In this document: positions 53,608 through 63,982 of the stretch, piece by piece
How positions within the stretch are numbered: position 1 is the stretch's first letter
Layout: every line of letters starts with the position of its first letter
Assembly: GCF_002014825.1 (NCBI RefSeq)
Contig: NZ_MUYU01000007.1
Span: forward strand, 35,265-99,264
Direction of reading: 5' to 3'
Origin: Moraxella pluranimalium
GTDB lineage: Bacteria; Pseudomonadota; Gammaproteobacteria; Pseudomonadales; Moraxellaceae
Length of the DNA: 64,000 nt
The notes under the pieces: model-generated
Database searches by the model: none
The model's input: only the letters and a program-made list of their open reading frames with translations
Told to the model about the DNA's origin: nothing
Program-made: the position numbers and the translations under genes

Positions 53608-54042
53608 CTATTTGGCAGCTTCGCTCAGTAGGCTGACTTGGCTGACGCCAGCATTTTGGATGAGTGCCATGATATGCATGATTTGGTGATATGGATTGTC
53701 TGCATCGGCATTGACCATCACTTGTAAGTTTTCATTTTCGCTATACAGATTACGCAGAAGTGCATCAAGCTGTGCATCATCCATCGGCTCATCGATGGCA
53801 TTTTTGTGACTGACGAACACACTGCCATCGGCTTTTAGGCTGACGATGACGGGCAGTTCATTTTGGCTGACGGTCTTGGTGTCTTCTTTTGGCAAGGATA
53901 CATCAACGCCTGTGGCGAGCATCGGCGCTGTCACCATAAAAATCACAAGCAGTACCAACATCACATCGATATACGGTACGACATTCATTTCAGCATTGAG
54001 TGGCTTTTTTGTGCGAGCAAAAGCACTTGGGCGGTTGGTCAT
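53608..54042 (-). CDS. tolR: Tol-Pal system protein TolR
   Basis: ExbD/TolR-family protein of the proton-driven motor. The 144-residue protein has one membrane helix (VVPYIDVMLVLLVIFMVTAPML) with the essential Asp26 in IDV, followed by a periplasmic domain (SLPKEDTKTVSQN to the end). It lies six bases downstream of tolQ and eight before tolA. Confidence 0.95.
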   Translation of the reverse strand: MTNRPSAFARTKKPLNAEMNVVPYIDVMLVLLVIFMVTAPMLATGVDVSLPKEDTKTVSQNELPVIVSLKADGSVFVSHKNAIDEPMDDAQLDALLRNLYSENENLQVMVNADADNPYHQIMHIMALIQNAGVSQVSLLSEAAK

Positions 54043-54048
54043 CGATGA

Positions 54049-54729
54049 TTACTCGGTTGGGTTGCTGTTTGGTCGCTCAAGCTTGGTTTGATTGGCAAGC
54101 AGGGCAGATACCACAGCTTCGCAAAATAACGCACGACGCTCATAGATGGTGTTGGCTTTTGCGGTAAAGTAGTTAAAAGCAAGCGTCGCAGGAATGGCGG
54201 CAAATAGACCCAATGCCGTGGCGATGAGTGCTTCGGCGATGCTTGGCGCAACGGTAGCAAGGCTCACCGATTCGGCTTGACCCAAGCCAATAAAGGCATT
54301 CATAATCCCCCAAACTGTGCCAAACAAACCAATATAAGGCGATACCGAGCCGATACTGGCAAGAACCGACAGCCCTTGTTCAAGTCGGCTTTGCTCTTTG
54401 CCTAGAGCGATTTTTAGCTCTCGTTCGGCGATATCGGCTTGAGCTGTACCCGTGACTGTGCCAAGCTTTTTATAGCCATCAAAAAATACCGCTTCAAGTG
54501 CCGAACGCTCATTTTCTTTGGCAACGGTGGCGAACTGCTTATCAATGCTATCTGTCCAAAACCACGCTTCAAAGCGTGCATCAAAGCGAGATGCCGAGCC
54601 AAGCTTTGTCCCCAAGTGAAAAATAATCACCCAGCTGATAAGTGATAACAATAGCAACAACGCCATCACAAGCTGAACAACAAGGCTTGCTTCGGTGACA
54701 AGCTGTAAAATACTGATTGAATTATTCAT
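54049..54729 (-). CDS. tolQ: Tol-Pal system protein TolQ
   Basis: Proton-channel subunit of the Tol motor. The 226-residue protein has three membrane helices, including the family-defining ASIGSVSPYIGLFGTVWGIM segment and the PSIAEALIATALGLFAAIPA stretch with conserved Thr. It is the first gene of the tolQRAB operon; no ybgC gene precedes it. Confidence 0.95.
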   Translation of the reverse strand: MNNSISILQLVTEASLVVQLVMALLLLLSLISWVIIFHLGTKLGSASRFDARFEAWFWTDSIDKQFATVAKENERSALEAVFFDGYKKLGTVTGTAQADIAERELKIALGKEQSRLEQGLSVLASIGSVSPYIGLFGTVWGIMNAFIGLGQAESVSLATVAPSIAEALIATALGLFAAIPATLAFNYFTAKANTIYERRALFCEAVVSALLANQTKLERPNSNPTE

Positions 54730-54943
54730 AATTATTGGCTAAATACACAAATAAATTGCCATCATCATAGCACAGTTTGTGGACTTTTTGTAGGGTAAAA
54801 CTGTGACCGGGGCCCACCAAACGCCAAATCAGCCATCAGTCAGCACCTGCCAAATACACAAATCATCTCGGATAAATTGCACCGATGCCGAATTTTCTTT
54901 ACAATAGGCAAATTTAAAACACAGATACATACAATCAGCTACA

Positions 54944-57900
54944 ATGACAATGATTAATCACCCAAAAAACAAGCCATCCGCCGATACTCTGCCTGTCTTG
55001 GCAAAAGATAGATTCTTTTTAGAAAAATTACGCAAAGAAATCAAATCCGCACAAGGTGACGAACACGCCAAAAAACAAGCACGCTATGATGAACTTTATC
55101 AGCGCTCAAGTGACAAGGTACAAGAACGCCGTGCAAGCATCCCAGCTGATTTGTGGGGTAAACTGAATCACGACCTGCCTGTCACCGCCGAAGCTGACAC
55201 GCTCATTAACGCCATCAAAGCGCATCAAGTAGTGATTATCGCTGGTGAGACAGGCTCGGGCAAAACCACACAACTGCCTAAACTTGCGATGTTAGCAGGT
55301 CGTGGTACGACGGGTCAAATCGGTCATACACAGCCTAGACGACTGGCCGCTCGTTCGGTAGCGACTCGTATCGCCGAAGAGCTTGGTGAAGAGCTTGGCA
55401 AGACGGTGAGTTTTAAGATTCGCTTCACCGAAGAAGGGGGTAAGCACTCAATCGTCAAGCTGATGACCGATGGTATTTTGCTCGCTGAACTTGGCTCGGA
55501 TAAGTTTTTGACCAATTATGATACCATCATCATCGATGAAGCACATGAACGCAGTTTAAATATTGACTTCATTATGGGCTATCTAAAACGGCTATTGCCA
55601 AAACGCCCTGACTTAAAAGTCATCATCACATCGGCGACGCTTGATACCGAGCGATTTGCCAATTATTTTGCCAAAGATGGCAAGCCTGCGCCTGTGTTTG
55701 TGGTCGAAGGGCGTAGTTATCCTGTCGAAGTGCGTTATCGTCCTTTGACTGATATGATTGTCACTAGCCAAGACGATGATGCCTTTGATGAAATTGAAGA
55801 TAACTTGCCCCGTGCTTTGACGGCGGCGGTCAATGAATGTTTTGATGATGCAAAAGCCAAAGGCCATCCTGACCAAGCGGATATTTTGATTTTTGCGGCG
55901 ACCGAAGCAGAAATCCGAGATTTGCAAGATATTCTAAATAGCTATGCGCCTGCTCATACCGAGATTTTACCGTTATTTGCTCGCCAAAGCTATGCCGAAC
56001 AGCAAAGGATTTTCTCACCATCGGCTCGTGGCAGACGCATCATTATCGCCACCAATGTCGCCGAGACTGCACTGACCGTGCCAAACATCCGCTATGTGAT
56101 TGATTTGGGCTTTGCTCGTATTTCTCGCTACAATTACCGCTCTCGCATTCAGCGATTGCCCATCGAAGCCATCAGCCAAGCCGCTGCCAATCAGCGTAAA
56201 GGTCGCTGCGGTCGTATCGCACCCGGTGTGTGTATCCGCCTATATTCTGAAGAAGATTTTAACAGTCGTCCTGAATTTACCGAACCTGAAATCCTGCGTA
56301 CCAATCTTGCATCGGTGATACTACAGATGGAGCGACTGCATTTGGGGGATGTGCAGGCCTTTGATTTTATCACGCCACCTGATTTGCGACTGGTCAATGA
56401 TGGTCGTAAATTGCTCATTGAGCTAGGTGCGCTCGATGAACACGGCTATACCAAAACCCGTGCCAAAAAAGGGCGTCCACAGGCAGGCAGTCTGACCAAA
56501 ATCGGTCAACAGATGGCAAAAATGCCCATCGACCCACGCCTAGCCCGTATGCTTGTGGCGGGCAATACCTTTGATTGTCTGCATGATATGCTGATCATCG
56601 TCTCTGCGCTCGCCGTGCAAGATGTGCGTGAACGCCCAATGAATAAGCAGATGCAAGCCGATCAAAAGCACGCCTTGTTTCGCCGAGATGATTCAGATTT
56701 TTTATTTTATCTTGAATTATTCCAAGCGTTATTTGACAAGCACGCCACCAATGATCATCAGGTGCTATCTAGCAATGGCAGACGCAATTTTGCCAAAAAG
56801 CATTATCTGTCCTATCCACGCATCCGTGAATGGCAAAAAACCCATCGTCAGCTGACCGAGATGGTCGCTGAAATGGGCTTTGTCATTCATGAGCCTACAG
56901 CAACTCTTGATACGCTTGACACGACAGTCGATACCAAAAAAGGCGTACGCTTATCGCTAAAAACAGACAAAGCCAAAGCAGAAAAGACAAATAAAAATCC
57001 CAAGCAAGCACTGGTTAATCTTAAATATGTGCTAAAAAATGGTATGGATAAGCCCGACGGTCAATCACGCCAATATGCCAATATTCATCGTGCACTATTG
57101 ACCGCCTTGCTGTCATTTGTGGCACACAAGACCGAAACACTTGGCGAATATCTGATGGCTCGTAGCCAAAAAGCTCGGATTTTCCCCGCCAGTACTTTGC
57201 ACAAAAAAGGCGTGCAATGGGTGATGGCGTTTGAAGTGGTTGAGACATCGCAGGTGTATATGCGTTGCCTTGCCAAGATTGAACCTGAGTGGATTATCTC
57301 TGCGGCGCCAAAACTGCTGAAATATCATTATTTTGAACCGCATTGGTCAAAAAAATCAGGACGGGTGCGTGCGTATGCGCAAATCAGCTTATTTGGGCTG
57401 ATTGTCATCGCCAAAGAGTTGGTGAATTATGAGCAGATTGATTTGGCGCAAGCTCGTGAGATTTTTATCCGTGATGCACTCGTTGCCAATCAGTACGGTA
57501 TGCAGATGAAGTTTTTGACGGATAATGCCAATAAAATCAAAAACATCGAGCGTATCGAAGATAAGATGCGTCGCCGTGATTTGCTTGTTGATGAAGAAAG
57601 CCTGTATCAGTTTTATGATGCTCGCATCCCAAGCCATATCGCCAGTCGCAAAAGCTTTGAAGAATTTTATCATGATGCGGAGAATAAGACGCCAAACTTC
57701 CTGCATTTTAGCGATGACGATGTGCTCAATGAATCAGTTGATGACAGCCGCCAATTCCCCGAAAGTTGGCATCTGGGCGGCGTAAAACTACCCTTATCCT
57801 ATGTCTTTGACCCAAGCAGTGATGATGATGGCGTAACCGTGCGTGTGCCGGTTAAGGCATTGGCACAGCTTGATCCTGTGGCGCTACTTTGGGGGATTGC

Positions 57901-59170
57901 AGGCTGGCGATATGAGCTGGTCTTGCAGTTATTAAAAACTTTACCTAAAGAAATTCGCCGTCAAATTGTGCCGATACCTGATACTTGTGATAAAATCTTT
58001 GATAAGCTAGATGCTCGTGCACAGACAGGGCTGCTTGATCAGCTAAGCCATGCTTTGATGGCACTCGGTGTACGTACGACGCCTGCTGATTTTGCCCCTG
58101 ATAAGGTCGAAGAATACCTACGCCCATTGATTTGCGTGGTCGATGACAAAAACCGTGTCATCGAAAAAAGCCGCGATCTGCTCCGCTTGCAAGCTCGTCA
58201 TAGCCAAACAGTCAGCCAAAGTGTCACCGTCGAACAAGGGCTACATCATGAGTTTCCTGAGTATTTTAATTTTGTCAAAAATACGCACACATCTGGCATT
58301 GTCATGCAAGAATTTTCGGCACTCAAGGCGGATAAAGCAGGCACGGCGGTGTCGATTGCGGTATTTACCGAAATTGGTGCGGCGCTGAACGCTCACAAAC
58401 AAGGCGTGCTGACGCTTATCAAATCCAAACTTGGTGCTAAGCAAAAACAGCTGACCAGTCAGATTGATAAAGCGTTTAAGCTTGCTTTTGCGCCACTTGG
58501 TGATTTAGAAAAACTAAAAACCATCGTCGTTGATGCTACCTTGCAAGCTTGTCTATATGAGCACGCCACCAACTTTGGTCGCGAACAGCCAAGCGAACAC
58601 GGGGCGCATGCTCGTACGCTGATTGCAGGACTTGTGACTGACAAAAATAGCTGGCTGATTGACCATCTACCGCTTGACCAAGCCGAATTTGCCATTTGCC
58701 AAGACAAGCTATTGGCCAATTTCTTGCTGATTGGGCAAACGGTGCTAAAGACACTCAAGGACATTTATACCGCATGGCAGGTGGCTCGTGGCAAATTATT
58801 AATGCTTGACCAAGAAATCTTTGGCGAGAGCATTGAAGATATCGAAGATCAGCTTGATGATTTGCAGTTGGCGGATTTTGTGTATCGCACCGATTATCAA
58901 TACTGGCGACAGTATGCCCGCTATTTACAAGCGCTAAACATTCGCCTTGACCGCATTACGCACAATCTTGATGCGGATTTGGATGCAGTGTATTTACTCG
59001 ATATACACATGGAGCGATTGGCGACGGTGGTACATCAGCCAAAATTTGCCGAATATCGCTGGCTGGTCGAAGAATATCGGATTAATCTATTTGCCCAGCC
59101 GATGAAGACGCTATCGCCTGTATCTGCCAAGCGACTTGAAAAAGTATGGGCAAGTTTAAATACCAAATAA
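54944..59170 (+). CDS. hrpA: ATP-dependent RNA helicase HrpA
   Basis: DEAH-box helicase that helps rescue collided or stalled ribosomes. The 1408-residue protein has Walker A GETGSGKTT (101-109), DEAH at 198-201, the SAT motif (IITSATLDT), QRKGRCGRIAPG in the second RecA domain, and the long C-terminal HrpA-specific region (DUF3418). Compared with E. coli HrpA (1300) it is longer, mostly through a Lys-rich segment near residues 660-690 (KKGVRLSLKTDKAKAEKTNK). It is divergent from tolQ. Confidence 0.95.
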   Translation: MTMINHPKNKPSADTLPVLAKDRFFLEKLRKEIKSAQGDEHAKKQARYDELYQRSSDKVQERRASIPADLWGKLNHDLPVTAEADTLINAIKAHQVVIIAGETGSGKTTQLPKLAMLAGRGTTGQIGHTQPRRLAARSVATRIAEELGEELGKTVSFKIRFTEEGGKHSIVKLMTDGILLAELGSDKFLTNYDTIIIDEAHERSLNIDFIMGYLKRLLPKRPDLKVIITSATLDTERFANYFAKDGKPAPVFVVEGRSYPVEVRYRPLTDMIVTSQDDDAFDEIEDNLPRALTAAVNECFDDAKAKGHPDQADILIFAATEAEIRDLQDILNSYAPAHTEILPLFARQSYAEQQRIFSPSARGRRIIIATNVAETALTVPNIRYVIDLGFARISRYNYRSRIQRLPIEAISQAAANQRKGRCGRIAPGVCIRLYSEEDFNSRPEFTEPEILRTNLASVILQMERLHLGDVQAFDFITPPDLRLVNDGRKLLIELGALDEHGYTKTRAKKGRPQAGSLTKIGQQMAKMPIDPRLARMLVAGNTFDCLHDMLIIVSALAVQDVRERPMNKQMQADQKHALFRRDDSDFLFYLELFQALFDKHATNDHQVLSSNGRRNFAKKHYLSYPRIREWQKTHRQLTEMVAEMGFVIHEPTATLDTLDTTVDTKKGVRLSLKTDKAKAEKTNKNPKQALVNLKYVLKNGMDKPDGQSRQYANIHRALLTALLSFVAHKTETLGEYLMARSQKARIFPASTLHKKGVQWVMAFEVVETSQVYMRCLAKIEPEWIISAAPKLLKYHYFEPHWSKKSGRVRAYAQISLFGLIVIAKELVNYEQIDLAQAREIFIRDALVANQYGMQMKFLTDNANKIKNIERIEDKMRRRDLLVDEESLYQFYDARIPSHIASRKSFEEFYHDAENKTPNFLHFSDDDVLNESVDDSRQFPESWHLGGVKLPLSYVFDPSSDDDGVTVRVPVKALAQLDPVALLWGIAGWRYELVLQLLKTLPKEIRRQIVPIPDTCDKIFDKLDARAQTGLLDQLSHALMALGVRTTPADFAPDKVEEYLRPLICVVDDKNRVIEKSRDLLRLQARHSQTVSQSVTVEQGLHHEFPEYFNFVKNTHTSGIVMQEFSALKADKAGTAVSIAVFTEIGAALNAHKQGVLTLIKSKLGAKQKQLTSQIDKAFKLAFAPLGDLEKLKTIVVDATLQACLYEHATNFGREQPSEHGAHARTLIAGLVTDKNSWLIDHLPLDQAEFAICQDKLLANFLLIGQTVLKTLKDIYTAWQVARGKLLMLDQEIFGESIEDIEDQLDDLQLADFVYRTDYQYWRQYARYLQALNIRLDRITHNLDADLDAVYLLDIHMERLATVVHQPKFAEYRWLVEEYRINLFAQPMKTLSPVSAKRLEKVWASLNTK

Positions 59171-59256
59171 GTGTTGTTTTATAAAGATTTTTTTGGTTAA
59201 TTTTAGATAAAATTTATCCGTCATATTCACTATAAGCTGTTAAAGGGAAATTATTT

Positions 59257-59781
59257 ATGATTGCAGATGATATTGTATTTATCCGACCGACGATAGAGCA
59301 TCAGCAAGCGGTGATGGCTTATAAGGATGCGTATCTATCACGCCATGATAGTGTGATTCATGGCAGTGGTGGACTTGAGCGATTTGATGATGATTATCAA
59401 GCATGGCTTGATTATATCAATGCACCTGCAGGGACGAATTTATTCGGCTATGACAAAGTGCCTGCCAGTCATTTTTTGGCAATGTATGACAATCAAGTGA
59501 TTGGCGTGGTGGGTATTCGTCATGAATTGACCGAATTTTTGCACAAAATCGGCGGTCATGTTGGCTACAGCACGCATCCTGATTTTGAAGGGCGTGGCAT
59601 TGCGACCATCATGCTTGGCTTTGCCGTGCAGTTTTTGGCAAAGATTGGCGTAAACCGAGTGCTGGTCACTTGTGATGATGAGAATCTTGGCTCGGCACGA
59701 GTGATAGAGAAAAACGGCGGTCAGCTTGAAAATATCATCAGTATGGGCGACAAACAGGTGCGTCGATACTGGATTGGCTAA
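59257..59781 (+). CDS. GNAT-family N-acetyltransferase
   Basis: A 174-residue acetyltransferase with the GNAT core: YSTHPDFEGRGIATIML is motif A (acetyl-CoA loop RxxGxG/A), and DDENLGSARVIEKNGGQLEN is motif B. Several homologues acetylate small molecules or peptides; the substrate is unknown. AAAGGGAAA precedes the start. Confidence 0.88.
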   Translation: MIADDIVFIRPTIEHQQAVMAYKDAYLSRHDSVIHGSGGLERFDDDYQAWLDYINAPAGTNLFGYDKVPASHFLAMYDNQVIGVVGIRHELTEFLHKIGGHVGYSTHPDFEGRGIATIMLGFAVQFLAKIGVNRVLVTCDDENLGSARVIEKNGGQLENIISMGDKQVRRYWIG

Positions 59782-59883
59782 GCGTTACAAATAAATTGTG
59801 TAAACAACTGTATTTTTTTACAACTCGTTACATTTATTTGTGCTACAATGGCAAACAACAAAATACCAAATCAAGGAGTCATT

Positions 59884-61029
59884 ATGACCATTTGCATCAC
59901 CGCAACAGGATTACACATTCCTGCTCATAAAATCAGCAACGAAGAGCTGGTGGCAACTTTTAATACTTATGTGGATAATTATAATGCCAAGCACGCTGAT
60001 GCCATCGCCAGTGGCGAAAAGGTGGCTTTGCAACATTCTAGTGCAGAATTTATCGAAAAAGCATCAGGCATCAAATCTCGCTATGTCATCGAAAAAGAAG
60101 GCATCCTAAATCCTGACATCATGGCGCCGATTTTCCCTGCTCGTAAGCTTGGCGAAGAGCTGTCTATCATGGCAGAGATGGGTGCTGACGCACTGAACAA
60201 AGCTTTGGCGAACGCAGGTCTAAGTGCAGATGACCTAGATGGTGTGATTTGTGCCTGTTCGAACTTTCAGCGTGCCATGCCGGCGATTGCCATTGAGATT
60301 CAGCATGCAGTGGGCATGACGCATGGTTTTGCCTTTGATATGAATGTGGCGTGTAGTGCGGCGACCTTTGGTATTGCTCAAGCAGCTGCCAGTATCCGCT
60401 CGGGTCTGGCTAAGCGTGTGGCGGTGGTCAATGTCGAGATTACTTCAGGGCATCTCAACTGGCGTAACCGTGATAGCCACTTTATCTTTGGTGATATCGC
60501 AGCGGCGACCATCGTTGAAGAGCTAGATACGCCAAAAGGCTATGAAGTCATCAGTACCAAGCTGATTACCCAATTCTCAACCAATATCACGAGCGAATAC
60601 GGCTTTATGGACCGCTCAGAATCTTTGGCTTCAGGCGTGCCGATGCACAGCGATATCGATGAACCTGTGACCAAAAGCCTATTTTTGCAAGAAGGTCGTA
60701 AGGTGTTTCGTGAAGTCTGTCCAAAAGTTGCCGAGACTATCAGCACGCATTTGGCAGAAAATCACATCGACCCACAACAAATCAAACGCCTATGGCTACA
60801 CCAAGCCAATATCAATATGATTGATTTGATTTTGCGTACGGTGATGGGTAAAGATGCAGATAAAGCCATCGCCCCTGTGGTTATCGCCAACTATGGCAAC
60901 ACAAGCTCAGCCAGTCCAATCATCGCATTCCATGACAGCCAAGAAGGTGTGCAGTCAGGTGATTTGTGCGTGATGTCATCATTTGGTGCAGGCTATTCGA
61001 TTGGTTCGGTGATTTTGAAAAAAGTTTAA
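59884..61029 (+). CDS. fabH: beta-ketoacyl-ACP synthase III family protein
   Basis: Thiolase-fold condensing enzyme. The 381-residue protein has the catalytic triad of FabH-type enzymes: Cys157 (NVACSAATFG), the His in LWLHQANINM and the Asn in NYGNTSSAS. It is about 60 residues longer than E. coli FabH, in the manner of forms found in Acinetobacter and Pseudomonas; it may prime fatty-acid synthesis from acetyl- or acyl-CoA. AGGAG precedes ATG at 59884, which is chosen over a longer frame. Confidence 0.88.
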   Translation: MTICITATGLHIPAHKISNEELVATFNTYVDNYNAKHADAIASGEKVALQHSSAEFIEKASGIKSRYVIEKEGILNPDIMAPIFPARKLGEELSIMAEMGADALNKALANAGLSADDLDGVICACSNFQRAMPAIAIEIQHAVGMTHGFAFDMNVACSAATFGIAQAAASIRSGLAKRVAVVNVEITSGHLNWRNRDSHFIFGDIAAATIVEELDTPKGYEVISTKLITQFSTNITSEYGFMDRSESLASGVPMHSDIDEPVTKSLFLQEGRKVFREVCPKVAETISTHLAENHIDPQQIKRLWLHQANINMIDLILRTVMGKDADKAIAPVVIANYGNTSSASPIIAFHDSQEGVQSGDLCVMSSFGAGYSIGSVILKKV

Positions 61030-61062
61030 TTTTTGACTTATTGCCAAGTTTCCTACCATCAA

Positions 61063-61090
61063 AAGACGCTCACGGTTGTGGGCGTTTTTG
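61063..61090 (+). terminator. intrinsic terminator after the FabH-type gene
   Basis: Arms ACGCTCAC and GTGGGCGT (one G-T wobble) around GGTT, followed by TTTTT. Confidence 0.8.
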
Positions 61091-61140
61091 TTTTTTGGCG
61101 GATGTGTTTGACCGCTAGATAAGCTTAATATTGTCTAGAG

Positions 61141-61701
61141 TTAAGCTTGATTAAGTACTTTTGCCATCGTCATCAGTCGCTTATCAACTGTGCCTGTGAT
61201 GGGTGTGAAACCGATTTGCAACTTTTGCAGCATCTGGATAATCGCATCACGCATCAAATGCCTGCCATGTGGCAAATCTCTTTGACCATCCGCCACCCAG
61301 TCAATCCCATGCGCATCCGTGACAAATACATGGTCATAATGGCACTGCCTTATGAGCACCCAAATCTCATCAGGTACACGCCCAAAATACCACTGGCTAT
61401 ACACCGCCACCAATATCGGCGATGTATCACAAATCACAAAATCAATCTCATCTGCCTTCGCCTGCGTATAGGCGAGCTGTTCTTGCTGTCGTTGTCCTGT
61501 GGCAATGGGCATAATATCATCAAATTGGCATAGATAGCCTGATGGCTTGGCATCCAAAAAACTACGCATATATTCGCTCACACCGAGCGCATGATACCGC
61601 TGACAAAATGCCTGCATCAGCGTGGATTTGCCCGTACATTCTGCGCCGATGATCAGCAGGGTTGTCGGTGATGGGCTGACTGTGGTTTTGTCTTGGATCA
61701 T
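61141..61701 (-). CDS. NadR-like AAA ATPase/kinase
   Basis: A 186-residue P-loop protein with Walker [10 protein letters not shown] (19-27), like the ribosylnicotinamide kinase domain of NadR. The DxxP segment [18 protein letters not shown] and a lid region ([14 protein letters not shown]) fit this kinase fold. The adenylyltransferase and helix-turn-helix parts of full NadR are absent, and no pnuC is nearby. A kinase acting on nicotinamide riboside is likely but unproven. ATG at 61701 is used; a longer frame to 61758 lacks support. Confidence 0.8.
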   Translation of the reverse strand: MIQDKTTVSPSPTTLLIIGAECTGKSTLMQAFCQRYHALGVSEYMRSFLDAKPSGYLCQFDDIMPIATGQRQQEQLAYTQAKADEIDFVICDTSPILVAVYSQWYFGRVPDEIWVLIRQCHYDHVFVTDAHGIDWVADGQRDLPHGRHLMRDAIIQMLQKLQIGFTPITGTVDKRLMTMAKVLNQA

Positions 61702-61815
61702 GATTACTCTCAATGTGGCGTATGCGGTATTGTAGCAAATTGCACAAAACCCATGCAAAAAAGATTGATTTGTGGCAAAATACGCAATTATTTGGTTATT
61801 TTAAGCACAAATTCA

Positions 61816-62898
61816 ATGATTAAAGAATCCCTACGCCATCGCCTAGATCAGATGGTTGATCGTTATGAAGAAGTGACGCATTTGTTATCCGATCCTGATG
61901 TGATTGTGGATAATAAGCAATTTCGTACGCTGTCGATGGAGCACAGCGATTTGACCGAGATTACTGAGACTTGGCAGAAGTTTTTGCAAGCCGAAGAAGA
62001 TTTGGCGACCGCCCAAGAACTGCTGTCTGATCCTGATATGAAAGAAATGGCAGCCGAAGAGATCGATGATGCCAAAGTACGCATCGAAAGCTTGGGTGAT
62101 AAGCTCAATGTCTTGATGCTACCCAAAGATCCCAATGATAAAGTGCCTGCCTTTTTGGAAATTCGAGCGGGTACAGGCGGTGACGAAGCGGCGATTTTTA
62201 GCGGTGATTTGTTCCGTATGTACCAAAAATACGCTCAATCGCAAGGTTGGCAAGTCGAAGTCCTATCTGCCAACGAAGGCGAGCACGGCGGCTACAAAGA
62301 AATCATCAGCCGTATCTCAGGCACGGATGTCTATGGTCGCTTGAAGTTTGAAAGTGGTGCGCATCGTGTACAGCGAGTGCCCGCAACCGAAAGCCAAGGG
62401 CGAGTGCACACATCAGCGTGTACGGTGGCGGTGATGCCAGAGATTGAGATTGATGATACGGTTGAGATCAACCCTGCGGATTTGCGTATCGATACCTACC
62501 GCTCAAGCGGTGCAGGTGGTCAGCATGTTAATACCACAGACTCAGCGGTGCGTATCACGCATATCCCGACAGGGGTCGTCGCTGAATGTCAGCAAGAACG
62601 CTCTCAGCACGCCAACAAAGAAAAAGCCATGAAAATGCTGATTGCCCGTATCCAACAAGCCAAAGTCCAAGCGCAAATCGATGCCACCAGTGATATGCGT
62701 CGCAATTTGGTTGGTTCTGGTGATCGCTCCGAGCGTATCCGTACTTATAATTTCCCACAAGGTCGTATGACGGATCATCGCATCAATTTGACCCTTTATA
62801 AGCTAGATGCGATTATGGAAGGGGATTTGACCGAGCTATTGGACAGCCTATTGCGTGAGCATCAGGCGGATTTGATGGCAAGTGTTAGTGGTGAGTAA
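61816..62898 (+). CDS. prfA: peptide chain release factor 1
   Basis: Recognises stop codons UAA and UAG and triggers release of the finished chain. The 360-residue protein has the GGQ motif ([16 protein letters not shown], about residue 236) that enters the peptidyl transferase centre, and a PxT-type stop-recognition loop ([12 protein letters not shown]). ATG at 61816 matches family length; a longer frame would overlap the divergent kinase gene. It is not next to hemK, its usual partner. A recombinase gene lies 55 bases downstream. Confidence 0.97.
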   Translation: MIKESLRHRLDQMVDRYEEVTHLLSDPDVIVDNKQFRTLSMEHSDLTEITETWQKFLQAEEDLATAQELLSDPDMKEMAAEEIDDAKVRIESLGDKLNVLMLPKDPNDKVPAFLEIRAGTGGDEAAIFSGDLFRMYQKYAQSQGWQVEVLSANEGEHGGYKEIISRISGTDVYGRLKFESGAHRVQRVPATESQGRVHTSACTVAVMPEIEIDDTVEINPADLRIDTYRSSGAGGQHVNTTDSAVRITHIPTGVVAECQQERSQHANKEKAMKMLIARIQQAKVQAQIDATSDMRRNLVGSGDRSERIRTYNFPQGRMTDHRINLTLYKLDAIMEGDLTELLDSLLREHQADLMASVSGE

Positions 62899-62908
62899 AA
62901 CCTGTGTT

Positions 62909-62954
62909 TTTTAGGGTAATTTGATTCTTTAGTTTTACGAGGACTACCCTAAAA
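62909..62954. promoter_or_regulatory. 10-bp perfect inverted repeat overlapping the recombinase start
   Basis: TTTTAGGGTA (62909-62918) and TACCCTAAAA (62945-62954) are exact reverse complements 26 bases apart; the last base is the first of the recombinase ATG. The ribosome-binding site CGAGGA (62938-62943) lies in the loop. The repeat could be an operator, a recombinase-binding site or an RNA hairpin hiding the start. Confidence 0.55.
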
Positions 62955-63955
62955 TGTCACTTAAAAATATCCCTAAAATACACAAGGTAGGTAATAAGTA
63001 TCGTATTCAGACCATGATTAATGGTAAACGTTACTCTGCAACTAGGGCTACACAAGAAGAGTGTATTAACTGGTTTAACCTACTTTGTAATGACTTGGCT
63101 GTAAACCAAAAGGAAGAAGCTATTCTTTGCCTACTGGAAGTCATTGAGCTGTACAGAAAGAGGGTGCTGTCACGACTAAAAAGTGGGGATAGAGCAACGA
63201 GTATTATTAGCCTTCTGGTGAAAGAGCACCCTGATTTAGTTACTACACCCATTACAGATATAACACCCAAACATCTTACTGCATGGAAAGACAGAAGATT
63301 ACTACAGGTATCTGAAGGTACTGTGTTACTAGAGATGTCTTTTTTAAGGTGTGTGTTTGAGTTTGCTATTAATGAGCTTTACTTGTTGGAAGTTAATCCA
63401 ATGAGCAGGGTTAAGCGACCTAGTAAACCACCGCCAAGAGATAGAAGGATTACACCAGAAGAAGAGGCTAAAGTCCTACAGTGGACTCGTTATAAAGTAG
63501 GTGAACCACCTGACACCTGTAGGAAACAAGTTGGTTGGTGTTTCTTATTTGCCTTGCAGACAGCAATGCGTAGGGGTGAGATACTTGCACTGACTGCTGA
63601 GCACATTCATACTAATCATGTACATATCCCACACAGTAAGAATGGATTGAGTAGGGATGTTGTGCTAAACAGTGCAGCAAAAGAAATGCTAAAGGATATA
63701 AAGCCATTGAAGGATAGACTGTTCCCTATACGTTTGGATAACTTCAATTTAATATGGAGAAGAATGCAACAACAGCTATGGATTAAAGACTTGCATTTTC
63801 ATGATACGAGACACGAAGCCATCTCCCGTATGGTTAGAGACTTGAATATCCCTGTAGAAAAGCTTGCTAAAATTACAGGACATAAAGATATTAAAACACT
63901 AATTAATGTTTATTATAATCCTACAGTGGATGAGCTGATACAGTACTTTAGTTAA
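62954..63955 (+). CDS. phage-type tyrosine recombinase (integrase)
   Basis: A 333-residue tyrosine recombinase. It has an N-terminal AP2-like arm-binding region (about 8-33, GNKYRIQTMINGKRYSATRA), a SAM-like core-binding domain (58-150), and a catalytic domain with Arg206 (QTAMRRGEI), His283 and Arg286 (HFHDTRHEA), His310 (ITGHKDIKTL) and nucleophile Tyr320 (INVYYNP). Codon use differs from its neighbours, with many AGA and AGG arginine codons and lower GC, so it is probably horizontally acquired. It lies 55 bases past prfA and marks the left end of an element that continues beyond the window. Confidence 0.93.
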   Translation: MSLKNIPKIHKVGNKYRIQTMINGKRYSATRATQEECINWFNLLCNDLAVNQKEEAILCLLEVIELYRKRVLSRLKSGDRATSIISLLVKEHPDLVTTPITDITPKHLTAWKDRRLLQVSEGTVLLEMSFLRCVFEFAINELYLLEVNPMSRVKRPSKPPPRDRRITPEEEAKVLQWTRYKVGEPPDTCRKQVGWCFLFALQTAMRRGEILALTAEHIHTNHVHIPHSKNGLSRDVVLNSAAKEMLKDIKPLKDRLFPIRLDNFNLIWRRMQQQLWIKDLHFHDTRHEAISRMVRDLNIPVEKLAKITGHKDIKTLINVYYNPTVDELIQYFS

Positions 63956-63982
63956 TCCATAAAATAAAAATTGCCCCTGCTA

